Shown here one piece after another: positions 23,923 to 31,833 of a stretch of DNA of 64,000 bases (positions within the stretch are counted from its first letter, which is position 1; each line of letters opens with the position of its first letter). Source of the stretch: Palsa-504 sp050011155 (GTDB lineage Bacteria > Actinomycetota > Actinomycetes > Streptosporangiales > Streptosporangiaceae). The stretch is from contig JBEKJP010000005.1 of assembly GCA_050011155.1 (NCBI GenBank), forward strand, positions 48,884 to 112,883, in the 5' to 3' direction. The position numbers were made by a program, and so were the translations under genes. The notes under the pieces are model-generated. The model made no database searches. It saw only the letters and a list, made by a program, of their open reading frames with translations, and had not been told where the DNA came from.

Positions 23923-26457
23923 ATGGGCCTGAAGTCTTGGCGGCGCGGCTGGCGACAGCGGGTAGTCGCGCTTGCCTGCGGCAGCGTGCTCACGGCCACG
24001 CTCGTCGCGGCCGCGCCGCGGCCGGACCCGCTGACGCACGCGCCGCCGTTCTCACGGTCGTTCGGCCAGCAGGTGCTGGCCAGCCCCGGCGGCGTGGCGG
24101 CCGACCCGGCGGGCGGCATCTGGGTGGCCGACACCGGCCATGACCGGGTGGCGCAGTTCGCCGCGTCCGGGCGGCTGGTGACCACCATCGGCCAGGGCCT
24201 GGACGCCCCGGCCGGCGTCGCCACCGACGCGGCCGGGCACGTGTGGGTCGCGGACACCGGCCGCGACCGGGTGGTCGAGTTCTCCTCGGCGGGCCGCGTG
24301 CTGGCCAGCTTCGGCTCGGCCGGGAGCGGCCGCGGCCAGCTGAACCAGCCGGCCGGCCTGGCGGTCACTCCCTTCGGGGACGTCTGGGTCGCCGACCAGG
24401 GCAACAGCCGGGTCGAGGAGTTCTCGGCGGCTGGCCGCTACCGCGCCTCGTTCCCGGTGCCGACGCCGGCCGGCGTCGCGCTCGACACCCGGGGCGACGT
24501 CTGGGTGTCCAGCCCCGCCTACGCCCCCGGCAACACGGTCAGCGAGTTCTCCCCGTCCGGGCACCAGCTGCGGTCGTTCGGCATCACCCAGGCCGGCTAC
24601 GGGGACCTGAGCAACCCCGGCGGCATCGCGGTCGGCCCGGGCGGCCGGATCTACGTCGCGCAGCCGGACTACGGCCTGGTGTCGGTGTTCAGCCCGGCGG
24701 GGAGCTTCTACACCGAGTTCGGCCTGCAGGCCAGCCCGGCGCGGGCCGGCCAGGACCTGGCGTTTCCCCAGGGCGTGGCGGTCAGCGCGGCCGGGCAGGT
24801 CTGGGTGGCCGACAGCGGGCACAACCGGATCGTCCAGTTCGGCCGGGTGCCCGGCGTCCCCGCCACCGGCGTCCCGGCCGTGCCCGCCGGCCCGTCGTGG
24901 CCGCTGATCATCGGTGAGTGCCTGCTGGCCCTGATCCTCGCCGCCTTCGGCTGGTACCTGGCCCGGCGCGCGCACTCCGCCCCGGATGATCAGGCCCCGG
25001 CCTCTCCTGCGCCGGGCGGGCTCACCCGCCGCCGCCTGCTCACCACCGCCACCACGCTGTCGGGGGTGGCGGCGGGCACGGCGGTGCTGCCGGGCGGCCT
25101 GCGCCGGGCCTTGGCCGCCACGCTCGCGGACCCACCCGGCGGCTCGCTCAGGGACGTCGAGCACATCGTGATCCTGATGCAGGAGAATCGCAGCTTCGAC
25201 CACTACTTCGGCACGATGCCGGGAGTGCGCGGCTTCGCCGACCCGGCCGCGATCCGGCTACCGGACGGCAGCCCGGTGTTCCGCCAGCCGTACCCGGGCC
25301 ACGCCCAGGGCTACCTGTCCCCGTTCCACCTGGACACCAAGGCCACCAGCGCGCAGGCCACGCCCGGCACCGACCACTCCTGGCCGACCCAGCACCAGGC
25401 GTGGAACCACGGCCAGATGAACCAGTGGGTGGCGGCCAAGGGGCCGTTCACGATGGGGTACTTCACCCAGGCCGACATCCCGTTCCAGTGGGCCCTGGCC
25501 CAGGCCTTCACGATCTGCGACCGCTACCACTGCTCGGTCCTCGGCCCGACCAACCCGAACCGGCTGTACATGTGGACCGGGATGATCGACCCGGAGGGCG
25601 CCGCCGGGGGACCGGTCACCGACAACAGCCCCGCTTACAACAACGTCATCCTGTCCTGGACGACCTACCCGGAACGGCTGCAGCGGGCGGGCGTCAGCTG
25701 GCAGGTCTACCAGGAGGAAGACAACTACGACGACAACGCGCTGGCCTGGTTCAGGCAGTTCGCCGCGGCGCCGTCCTCGTCGCCGCTGTGGCAGCGGGGG
25801 ATGCGCAAGCGCCCGGCCGGGGCGTTCGAGGCCGACGCCAGGGCCGGCCGCCTGCCGCAGGTGTCCTGGCTGGTCGCGCCCACCGCGCAGTCCGAGCACC
25901 CGGACTACTTCCCGGCCGCGGGCGCGGAGTACACCGCCAGCAAGCTCGACGCGATCGCGTCGAACGAGGACCTGTGGCGCAAGACCCTGTTCATCGTGAC
26001 CTACGACGAGAACGACGGCCTGTTCGACCACGTGCCCCCGCCGGTCGCGCCGCTCGGGACGCGGGGAGAATACGTGGGCGGCGAGCCGATCGGGCTCGGC
26101 TTCCGGGTGCCGGCCGTCGTCGTCTCGCCGTGGTCGGCGGGCGGCCGGGTCTGCTCCGACGTGCTCGACCACACCTCGCTGATCCGCCTCATCGAGAAGC
26201 GGTTCGGTGTCCGCGAGCCGAACATCAGCGACTTCCGCCGTCGCACCTGCGGTGATTTCACCTCCGCGCTGCGCTTCTCCGGACCGTCGGCCGGCTACCC
26301 GGGCTCGCCGGCGGCCATCACGCTGGCCGCGGCCGAGGCCGGCCTGCTCACCGCGCAGCAGCAGGTCTACGCCAACCCCGCCCCGGTGATACCGGCCCGC
26401 AACGAGCCGGTGCCGCCGGTCAGCATTGACCAGGGCCAGCCGGGTGGTAATACTTAA
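23923..26457 (+). CDS. NHL beta-propeller / phospholipase C-type phosphoesterase fusion
   Basis: 844-residue exported protein with an unusual build. An N-terminal signal-like segment (to about residue 31) is followed by six NHL-type blades (about 50-308, each with VWVAD or a variant), a transmembrane helix (about 326-346) and an internal twin-arginine-like sequence TRRRLLTTA (368-376) plus hydrophobic stretch. A phosphoesterase domain (PF04185, non-specific phospholipase C/acid phosphatase) runs from about 410, with ENRSFDHYFG (421-430). The enzyme normally starts at the Tat signal, so the propeller is an added module, perhaps for surface anchoring. Next to phosphonate genes, a phosphate-releasing extracellular role is likely. 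Confidence 0.85.
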   Translation: MGLKSWRRGWRQRVVALACGSVLTATLVAAAPRPDPLTHAPPFSRSFGQQVLASPGGVAADPAGGIWVADTGHDRVAQFAASGRLVTTIGQGLDAPAGVATDAAGHVWVADTGRDRVVEFSSAGRVLASFGSAGSGRGQLNQPAGLAVTPFGDVWVADQGNSRVEEFSAAGRYRASFPVPTPAGVALDTRGDVWVSSPAYAPGNTVSEFSPSGHQLRSFGITQAGYGDLSNPGGIAVGPGGRIYVAQPDYGLVSVFSPAGSFYTEFGLQASPARAGQDLAFPQGVAVSAAGQVWVADSGHNRIVQFGRVPGVPATGVPAVPAGPSWPLIIGECLLALILAAFGWYLARRAHSAPDDQAPASPAPGGLTRRRLLTTATTLSGVAAGTAVLPGGLRRALAATLADPPGGSLRDVEHIVILMQENRSFDHYFGTMPGVRGFADPAAIRLPDGSPVFRQPYPGHAQGYLSPFHLDTKATSAQATPGTDHSWPTQHQAWNHGQMNQWVAAKGPFTMGYFTQADIPFQWALAQAFTICDRYHCSVLGPTNPNRLYMWTGMIDPEGAAGGPVTDNSPAYNNVILSWTTYPERLQRAGVSWQVYQEEDNYDDNALAWFRQFAAAPSSSPLWQRGMRKRPAGAFEADARAGRLPQVSWLVAPTAQSEHPDYFPAAGAEYTASKLDAIASNEDLWRKTLFIVTYDENDGLFDHVPPPVAPLGTRGEYVGGEPIGLGFRVPAVVVSPWSAGGRVCSDVLDHTSLIRLIEKRFGVREPNISDFRRRTCGDFTSALRFSGPSAGYPGSPAAITLAAAEAGLLTAQQQVYANPAPVIPARNEPVPPVSIDQGQPGGNT

Positions 26458-26461
26458 GTAC

Positions 26462-26791
26462 ATGCTTGACCAAACGGCGGACCTGGACCGGGTGTTCCAG
26501 GCGCTGGCCGATCCTGGCCGGCGGGTCATGATGGAACGGCTCTCCCAGGGGCCGGCCTCGGTCAGCGAACTGGCCCGGCCGCTGGACATGTCGCTGGCCG
26601 CCGTGCTGCAGCACGTCCAGGTCCTCGAGGCCAGCGGCCTGGTCTGGTCCCAGAAGACCGGCCGTACCCGCACCTGCGGCATCAACCCGACGGCGCTGCG
26701 GTCGGCGGAGCAGTGGATATCCGGCCGGCGGGCGCTGTGGGAGCGGCGCCTGGACCGGCTCGGCGAGTACCTCAAGGACGGTGAACATTGA
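26462..26791 (+). CDS. ArsR-family winged-helix regulator
   Basis: 109-residue regulator with an ArsR/SmtB-type fold: FQALADPGRRVMMERL, then the recognition helix in DMSLAAVLQHVQVLEASGLV. No metal-binding Cys/His cluster is visible. Such regulators without metal sites usually control an adjacent SRPBCC/AHSA1 gene. Here only a short remnant of one follows in an overlapping frame (26781-26852). ATG 26462 lies 4 bp after the phosphoesterase stop, preceded by GGTGG. Confidence 0.85.
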   Translation: MLDQTADLDRVFQALADPGRRVMMERLSQGPASVSELARPLDMSLAAVLQHVQVLEASGLVWSQKTGRTRTCGINPTALRSAEQWISGRRALWERRLDRLGEYLKDGEH

Positions 26792-26852
26792 GATCACAGC
26801 GGCTCCTGGCCTGGCGGCCGGACCAGCGGAATTAGTACAATCCCAGCGTTGA
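26781..26852 (+). pseudogene. Possible remnant of an SRPBCC/AHSA1 gene start
   Basis: From GTG 26781, overlapping the ArsR stop, a 23-residue frame begins VNIEITAAPGL. This resembles the N-terminus of AHSA1/SRPBCC proteins that usually follow such ArsR regulators. It then loses similarity (AAGPAELVQSQR) and stops at 26852. The simplest reading is deletion of the partner gene. The match is short and from memory of the family. Confidence 0.35.
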
Positions 26853-26921
26853 GGGCAGCGTCCGGCCGCCGCCGCCGCGGGCCTGCCAGGCGGCAGCATC
26901 GGGGCAGGGTCTGGGAGAAGC

Positions 26922-28349
26922 ATGACCGAGCTCATCGTGAATCAGTCCGATACGCACCAGAAGGCACTGCGCATCAACCTCGACCCGCGCTGGTACGGGA
27001 CGATCGCGGAGATCGGGGCCGGCCAGGAGGTGGTCCGCTGGTTCTTCCGGGTCGGCGGTGCCGCGGGCACCGTGGCCAAGTCCATGTCGGCCTACGACAT
27101 GGCGGTCAGCGACGCGGTCTACGGCAAGTCCGACCGGTACGTCTCGTCCGGCCGGCTGCAGGCCATGCTCGACCACGAGTTCAAGCTCAACGTCGAGCGG
27201 CTCGACGACGAGCGCGGCGACTCGAACTGCTTCTTCGCGTTCGCCGACACGGTGGTGGCGCGCAGCTACCGGGGCAACAACGAGTGCCACGGCTGGATGG
27301 GCGTGCAATTCCAGTCCCAGACGCACGACGAGCCCAGCCAGATCGTCATGCACGTGCGGATGCTCGACGATGAGGCCTACGCGCAGCAGGAGGCGCTCGG
27401 CATCGTCGGGATCAACCTGCTGTACGGCGCGTTCTTCCACCATCACGAGCCCGAGAAGCTGATCGAGAGCCTGCTGGACCAGCTGACCACCGGCCGCATC
27501 GAGATCGACCTGATCGAGTTCCGCGGCATCGAGTTCCGCGGCGTGGACAACCGGCTGATGGCGCTGAAACTGGTCCAGCTGGGGCTGAGCGGCGTAGCCA
27601 TGTTCGGCCCCAACCGCGAGGTGCTGCAGCCGAGCGAGGTCCTGCGCAAGCAGGCGGTCCTGGTCGAGCGGGGCAGCTTCCGGCCGCCGACGCACGTGAA
27701 CCTGGACATGCTCGCCACGGCCAAGGAGAAGTTCGCGCAGGACCCGGCCGTGGCGGGCAAGCCCATCCTGCAGCTGACCGAGATCACCATGCGGAACCTG
27801 CTGGCCGAGCGGACCGAAGTCGACCGCCGCGACTTCCTGGCCCGGGCCGAGCTGCTCGCCGCCTGCGGCGAGACCGTGCTGATCACCGACTACTTCGACT
27901 ACTACCGGCTGGCCGCCTACATCGCCGAGCGGACCACCGAGCGGATCGGCATCGTGATGGGCGTGCCGAGCCTCATCGACCTGTTCGACGAGCGGAACCA
28001 CGCACAGCTGCCAGGCGGGATCCTGGAGAGCTTCGGGCGGCTGTTCAAGAACGGCCTCAAGCTCTACGTCTACCCGTACCGGCCGTCGCCGGACGAAGAG
28101 CTCAAGACCGTGGACGACGTCAAGGTCCGGGCCGAGCTCCAGCCGCTGTACGACTACCTGGCCGGCCGGGGCAGCTTCGTCAACCTGGACAACTACCGGC
28201 CGGAGTACCTGACCATCTTCAGCCGGGACGTGCTGCGGCGCATCGCCGCCGGCGACGACTCCTGGGAGACGATGGTCCCCGACGAGGTGACCACCCTGAT
28301 CAAGCGGCGCGGCTTCTTCGGCTACGTCAAGCCCGACACCAGGGACTAA
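26922..28349 (+). CDS. Conserved actinobacterial protein of unknown function
   Basis: 475-residue soluble protein without signal peptide or membrane segment. I recognise it as a widely conserved actinobacterial family (start INLDPRWYGTIAEIGAGQEVVRWFFRVGGAAGT), often given unreliable names in databases. No catalytic motif is evident. The C-terminal half, with AELLAACGETVLITDYFDYYRLAAYIAERT and GFFGYVKPDTRD, is strongly family-like. A good ribosome site (GGGAGAAG) precedes ATG 26922. A TACAAT hexamer at 26836-26841 may be its -10 element. It is monocistronic and followed by a strong hairpin. Confidence 0.75.
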   Translation: MTELIVNQSDTHQKALRINLDPRWYGTIAEIGAGQEVVRWFFRVGGAAGTVAKSMSAYDMAVSDAVYGKSDRYVSSGRLQAMLDHEFKLNVERLDDERGDSNCFFAFADTVVARSYRGNNECHGWMGVQFQSQTHDEPSQIVMHVRMLDDEAYAQQEALGIVGINLLYGAFFHHHEPEKLIESLLDQLTTGRIEIDLIEFRGIEFRGVDNRLMALKLVQLGLSGVAMFGPNREVLQPSEVLRKQAVLVERGSFRPPTHVNLDMLATAKEKFAQDPAVAGKPILQLTEITMRNLLAERTEVDRRDFLARAELLAACGETVLITDYFDYYRLAAYIAERTTERIGIVMGVPSLIDLFDERNHAQLPGGILESFGRLFKNGLKLYVYPYRPSPDEELKTVDDVKVRAELQPLYDYLAGRGSFVNLDNYRPEYLTIFSRDVLRRIAAGDDSWETMVPDEVTTLIKRRGFFGYVKPDTRD

Positions 28350-28443
28350 CCCGATAGCGCTCGCGCCTCTGTACCAACCTCACCGCCATCCCCGCCCGCA
28401 CCATCACCCTCACCACCCCCGCCCTGTAGCGGGCGGTACCGCG

Positions 28444-28480
28444 CTCTTACTGCCCCGGTGTGCCATCGGGGCAGTAAGAG
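28444..28480. terminator. Bidirectional hairpin terminator, 14-bp stem
   Basis: Perfect arms CTCTTACTGCCCCG (28444-28457) and CGGGGCAGTAAGAG (28467-28480) around a 9-nt loop. There is no T-tract, as is common for actinomycete hairpin terminators. It is about 95 bp after the upstream stop; a smaller CCGCCC/GGGCGG hairpin precedes it. Confidence 0.7.
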
Positions 28481-28600
28481 ACAGGCTGTTGCAGGATCAC
28501 GGCGTGCCGGGCGTGCCACCGGTGCGGTCCCGCGACGCCCGCAGCAGCTGCGGCAGCACCACTCGCCACGTGAGGCGCAAACTTGCCGGGCCAGTTGGAA

Positions 28601-28689
28601 GTTAACGGGGTTGATCCGGGTTACCGGTCCGATCCGGGACCCTTGGGGGTACCAGATCCACCCCGTAACCCCGATCCACCCCGTAACCC
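28601..28689. repeat. Imperfect inverted repeat with two 18-bp tandem units
   Basis: GATCCACCCCGTAACCC occurs at 28655-28671 and 28673-28689 (period 18 bp). The segment 28601-28624 (GTTAACGGGG...GGGTTAC) is nearly the reverse complement of 28665-28687, with two or three mismatches. The whole could fold as an RNA hairpin with about a 40-nt loop, or alternate between two pairings because the right arm is duplicated. Confidence 0.6.
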
Positions 28690-28708
28690 GGCCAGGGACG
28701 CCGCATCA

Positions 28709-28744
28709 CGTGACTCCCGGGCACCGCGATGCCCGGGAGTCACG
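28709..28744. terminator. Perfect 15-bp hairpin, possible terminator of the minus-strand gene
   Basis: Arms CGTGACTCCCGGGCA (28709-28723) and TGCCCGGGAGTCACG (28730-28744) enclose a 6-nt loop. It lies about 130 bp beyond the 3' end of the acetoacetyl-CoA synthetase gene, so it may end that transcript; it could also be a separate structured element. Confidence 0.55.
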
Positions 28745-28872
28745 CTGGCGGGCTGGTAGCTCGACTGCTCAGACTCGTGGTCTTGATAACAGCAAGAAGC
28801 GACTGACTGTGACCGGCCGGACCACAGCCACCAAGGGCGGTTGGACGCAGGTCAGCCCGAACCGCGCTCGGC

Positions 28873-30870
28873 TCAGCCGAGGGGGTAGTCCTGCTGGCTG
28901 CTTGCGTATTCGGCGAAGGCGTCCAGGGCCTGGGGGTTGGCCATCGCGTTGCGGTTGGCGGCGTCGTCCGGCTTGGCTCCGAGCAGGATCCGGCGCACCG
29001 GCACCTCCATCTTCTTGCCGGTCAGGGTGGCCGGGATCGCGGGCACCGCGATGATCTTGTCCGGGACGTGCCGGGCGGTGTACTCGGCGCGGAGGCGGCC
29101 GGCGATCTTGCCGCGGAGCGCGTCGTCGAGGACGGCCCCCGGCGCCAGCGTGACGAACAGCGGCATGAAGAAGCCGCCGCCGGTCAGGTCGAGGTTGACG
29201 ATGAGCGCGTCCGCGATCTCCGCCACGGATTCCAGCGCGGCGTAGATCTCCGCGGTGCCGATCCGGATGCCGTGCCGGTTCAAGGTGGCGTCGCTGCGGC
29301 CCAGCACGAAACAGCCGCCGCGCTCGTTGACCATGAAGAAGTCACCTTGGCGCCACACGCCGGGGAAGTCGCCGAAGTACGTCCGGCGGTAGAGTTCGCC
29401 GTCGTCGTCGTTCCACAGCCGGACCGGCATCGACGGCATCGGCTGGGTGATCACCATCTCGCCGACTTCCCCGGTGACCGGCTCGCCCCGCTCGTTGAAC
29501 GCGTAGGCCGCCACGCCGAGGTTGCGGGCCTGGTGCTCGCCCGCGTAGACCGGCAGCACGGGCGCGCCACCGGTGAACCCGCTGCACACGTCGGTCCCGC
29601 CGCTGCCCACGTGCAGCCACAGATCGGCCTTGACGTTGCGGTAGAACCAGGCGTTCACCTCCGCCGAGACCGGAGATCCGGCCAGCATGACGGAGACCAG
29701 CGCGGACAGGTCGTACGTGGCCGCGGGTACCACTCCCGCCTGGGACAGCATGCCGACATACGCGGGGCTCGCCCCGAACATCGTCACGGCCGCGTCCTGC
29801 GCCATCTCCCACAGCACGCCAGGACCGGGGTGGGCCGGGTGGCCGTCGTACAGCAGCGGCCGCACCCCGAGCAGCAGCGAGCTCACCAGGAAGTTCCACA
29901 TCATCCAGCCGCTGGTGGTGTAGAAGAACAGCCGGTCGCCCGGGTGCAGGTCCATGTTGAGCGTCTGCAGCTTCAGCTGCTCGACGAGGATGCCGCCGTG
30001 GCTGTGCGCGATCGCCTTCGGCAGCCCGGTGGTGCCGGAGGAGAACAGGACCCACAGCGGATGGCCGAACGGCACCTGCTCGAACTCGAACTCCGCGGCG
30101 GGCACCGGCGGGTGGTCCATGACCTCGGCCCAGGTCCGTGCGCCGGCGATCGCGCGCCCGGCCGGGCCGGGGACGTGGATGACCTGCTCCAGGCCGGGCA
30201 GCAGCGCGATGACCTGCTCCATCTCGGCGCTGCGGTCGAAGTTCCGGCCGCCGTAGCGGTAGCTGTCCACGCAGAAGAGCACCTTCGGCGACAGCTGCCC
30301 GAACCGGTCGCTGACCCCGCGCCCGCCGAAGTCGGGCGAGCAACTCGTCCATACCGCGCCGATGCTGGTGGTGGCGAGCATCGCGATCACGGTCTGGGGG
30401 GCGTTCGGCAGGCAGGAGGCGACCCGGTCGCCGGGGCGGACTCCCATGCCGCGCAGCCGGGTGGCGAGGACCCGGACGCTGTTCGCGAGCTCGGGCCAGG
30501 GCAGGCCCGTGAGCGGCGTGCTCTCGGACTGGTAGTACAGCGCGTCCTGGCCGGGCTGCTCGCGGCGCAGCACGTGCTGCGCGTAGTTGAGCCTGGCCCC
30601 GGGGAACCACTCGGCGCCCGGCATGGACCGGCGGCCGAGGACCGCGGTCGCCGGCGCCGAGGCCTCGACGCCGCAGTAATCCCAGATCGCCTGCCAGAAG
30701 CCATCGAGGTCGCTCACCGACCAGCGCCAGAGTGCGTCGTAGCCGTCGAAGTCATGGCCGCGCTCGCGGGCGAGCCACCGGATGAACGCGGTGACGTTGG
30801 CGCGGGCGACCCGGTCCGGGCCGGGCGTCCACAGCAGGTCACCCTGGCGAACCTGGCGTTGCGGCTCCAC
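28873..30870 (-). CDS. Acetoacetyl-CoA synthetase
   Basis: About 665-residue acyl-CoA synthetase that activates acetoacetate with ATP and CoA (ANL superfamily, AACS branch). Diagnostics are the N-terminal VLWTPG-type segment (here DLLWTPGPDRVARANVT), FPGARLNYAQH, the AMP-binding P-loop LFSSGTTGLPKAIAHSHGG, and the C-terminal LTGKKMEVPVRR with the adenylation lysine. GTG 30870 is preferred. ATG 30918 would leave only about 30 bp for two divergent promoters, and its first 16 residues are not family-like; neither has a clear ribosome site. It is divergent from the amidohydrolase gene. Confidence 0.92.
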   Translation of the reverse strand: MEPQRQVRQGDLLWTPGPDRVARANVTAFIRWLARERGHDFDGYDALWRWSVSDLDGFWQAIWDYCGVEASAPATAVLGRRSMPGAEWFPGARLNYAQHVLRREQPGQDALYYQSESTPLTGLPWPELANSVRVLATRLRGMGVRPGDRVASCLPNAPQTVIAMLATTSIGAVWTSCSPDFGGRGVSDRFGQLSPKVLFCVDSYRYGGRNFDRSAEMEQVIALLPGLEQVIHVPGPAGRAIAGARTWAEVMDHPPVPAAEFEFEQVPFGHPLWVLFSSGTTGLPKAIAHSHGGILVEQLKLQTLNMDLHPGDRLFFYTTSGWMMWNFLVSSLLLGVRPLLYDGHPAHPGPGVLWEMAQDAAVTMFGASPAYVGMLSQAGVVPAATYDLSALVSVMLAGSPVSAEVNAWFYRNVKADLWLHVGSGGTDVCSGFTGGAPVLPVYAGEHQARNLGVAAYAFNERGEPVTGEVGEMVITQPMPSMPVRLWNDDDGELYRRTYFGDFPGVWRQGDFFMVNERGGCFVLGRSDATLNRHGIRIGTAEIYAALESVAEIADALIVNLDLTGGGFFMPLFVTLAPGAVLDDALRGKIAGRLRAEYTARHVPDKIIAVPAIPATLTGKKMEVPVRRILLGAKPDDAANRNAMANPQALDAFAEYASSQQDYPLG

Positions 30871-30951
30871 ATCGCAGACGGTGCCATAGCGTGCCGCGAA
30901 GCACAAGATGTATGACATTGAACGTGAGGGCGAGCGTGTATGGTGTCATCG

Positions 30952-31833
30952 ATGACCACTGACCTGGACCCGGCTGCCTTGGCCGCGATCGACGTGCATG
31001 TGCATGTCGAGTCTGACGGGCACGGTCACCTCTCCCTCGACGACGAGCTGCTCGACGCGTCGGCGAAATACTTCAAGGCCAGTCACGACCGGACGCCGAC
31101 CGTCGAGCAGATCGCGGACTACTACCGGCCGCGTCAGATGGCCGCCGTGGTGTTCACCGTGGACGCGACCACGGCGACCGGCCACCCCGGGTTGTCGAGT
31201 GAGGAGCTGGCCGACCGCGCCGCCGCTCATCCGGACGTGCTCATCCCGTTCGGCTCGGTGGACCCGCTGGCCGGCGCCGACGCGGTGCGCCGGGCCCGGC
31301 GGCTGATCACCGATCACGGCGTGCGCGGCTTCAAGTTCCACCCCAGCCTGCAGGGGTTCTCCCCGGACGACAGGAGCTTCTACCCGTTGTACGCGGCCAT
31401 CGAGGAAGCCGGGCTGCCGGCCGTCTTCCACACCGGCCAGACCGGGATCGGAGCCGGGCTGCCCGGCGGCCGCGGGATCAAGCTGCGGCTGTCGAACCCG
31501 ATGCTGCTCGACGACGTGGCCGCCGACTTCCCCGGCCTGCCGGTCGTCCTGGCCCACCCGTCGGTGCCCTGGCAGGACGAGGCGATCTCCATCGCCACCC
31601 ACAAGGCCAACGTGTACATCGACCTGTCCGGCTGGTCGCCCAAGTACTTCCCGCCCCAGCTGGTCCGGGCGGCCTCCTCGCTGCTGCAGGACAAGGTGCT
31701 GTTCGGGACCGATTACCCGCTGCTGACCCCGGAGCGCTGGCTGCGCGATTTCGAGCTGCTCGAGATCAAGCCGGAAGTCCGGCCCAAGATCCTCAAGCAC
31801 AACGCGGCCCGCCTGCTCGGGCTAGCTGGCTGA
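30952..31833 (+). CDS. Amidohydrolase-family metal hydrolase (PF04909)
   Basis: 293-residue TIM-barrel amidohydrolase. Metal-ligand candidates are AIDVHVH near the N-terminus, HPSLQ after the GFKFH strand, FHTGQTG, VLAHPSVPW and the terminal FGTDYPL aspartate. The family includes decarboxylases and 4-hydroxyphenyl-beta-ketoacyl-CoA hydrolase; the latter annotation is common for this subgroup. Its divergence from acetoacetyl-CoA synthetase would fit a beta-keto acid pathway. ATG 30952 (MTTDLDP) is preferred over ATG 30940. The 3' end overlaps the pepN gene by 12 bp. Confidence 0.82.
   Translation: MTTDLDPAALAAIDVHVHVESDGHGHLSLDDELLDASAKYFKASHDRTPTVEQIADYYRPRQMAAVVFTVDATTATGHPGLSSEELADRAAAHPDVLIPFGSVDPLAGADAVRRARRLITDHGVRGFKFHPSLQGFSPDDRSFYPLYAAIEEAGLPAVFHTGQTGIGAGLPGGRGIKLRLSNPMLLDDVAADFPGLPVVLAHPSVPWQDEAISIATHKANVYIDLSGWSPKYFPPQLVRAASSLLQDKVLFGTDYPLLTPERWLRDFELLEIKPEVRPKILKHNAARLLGLAG

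Larger units (their letters stand above)
28350..28872. other. Gene-free interval with three inverted-repeat structures
   Basis: 523 bp between the unknown conserved gene and acetoacetyl-CoA synthetase (convergent ends). Frames through it look random. It contains a 14-bp terminator-like hairpin (28444-28480), an imperfect long inverted repeat with tandem 18-bp units (28601-28689) and a 15-bp perfect hairpin (28709-28744). No tRNA cloverleaf was found despite a GGCTGGTAGCTC stretch near 28748. Confidence 0.6.

Noticed and set aside
28745..28830. Possible tRNA (GGCTGGTAGCTC segment)
   Set aside because: No matching acceptor stem, T-arm or anticodon arm could be formed.
28458..29054. Plus-strand frame through the structured intergenic region
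   Set aside because: Crosses hairpins and the 3' end of acetoacetyl-CoA synthetase, with no ribosome site or recognisable domain.
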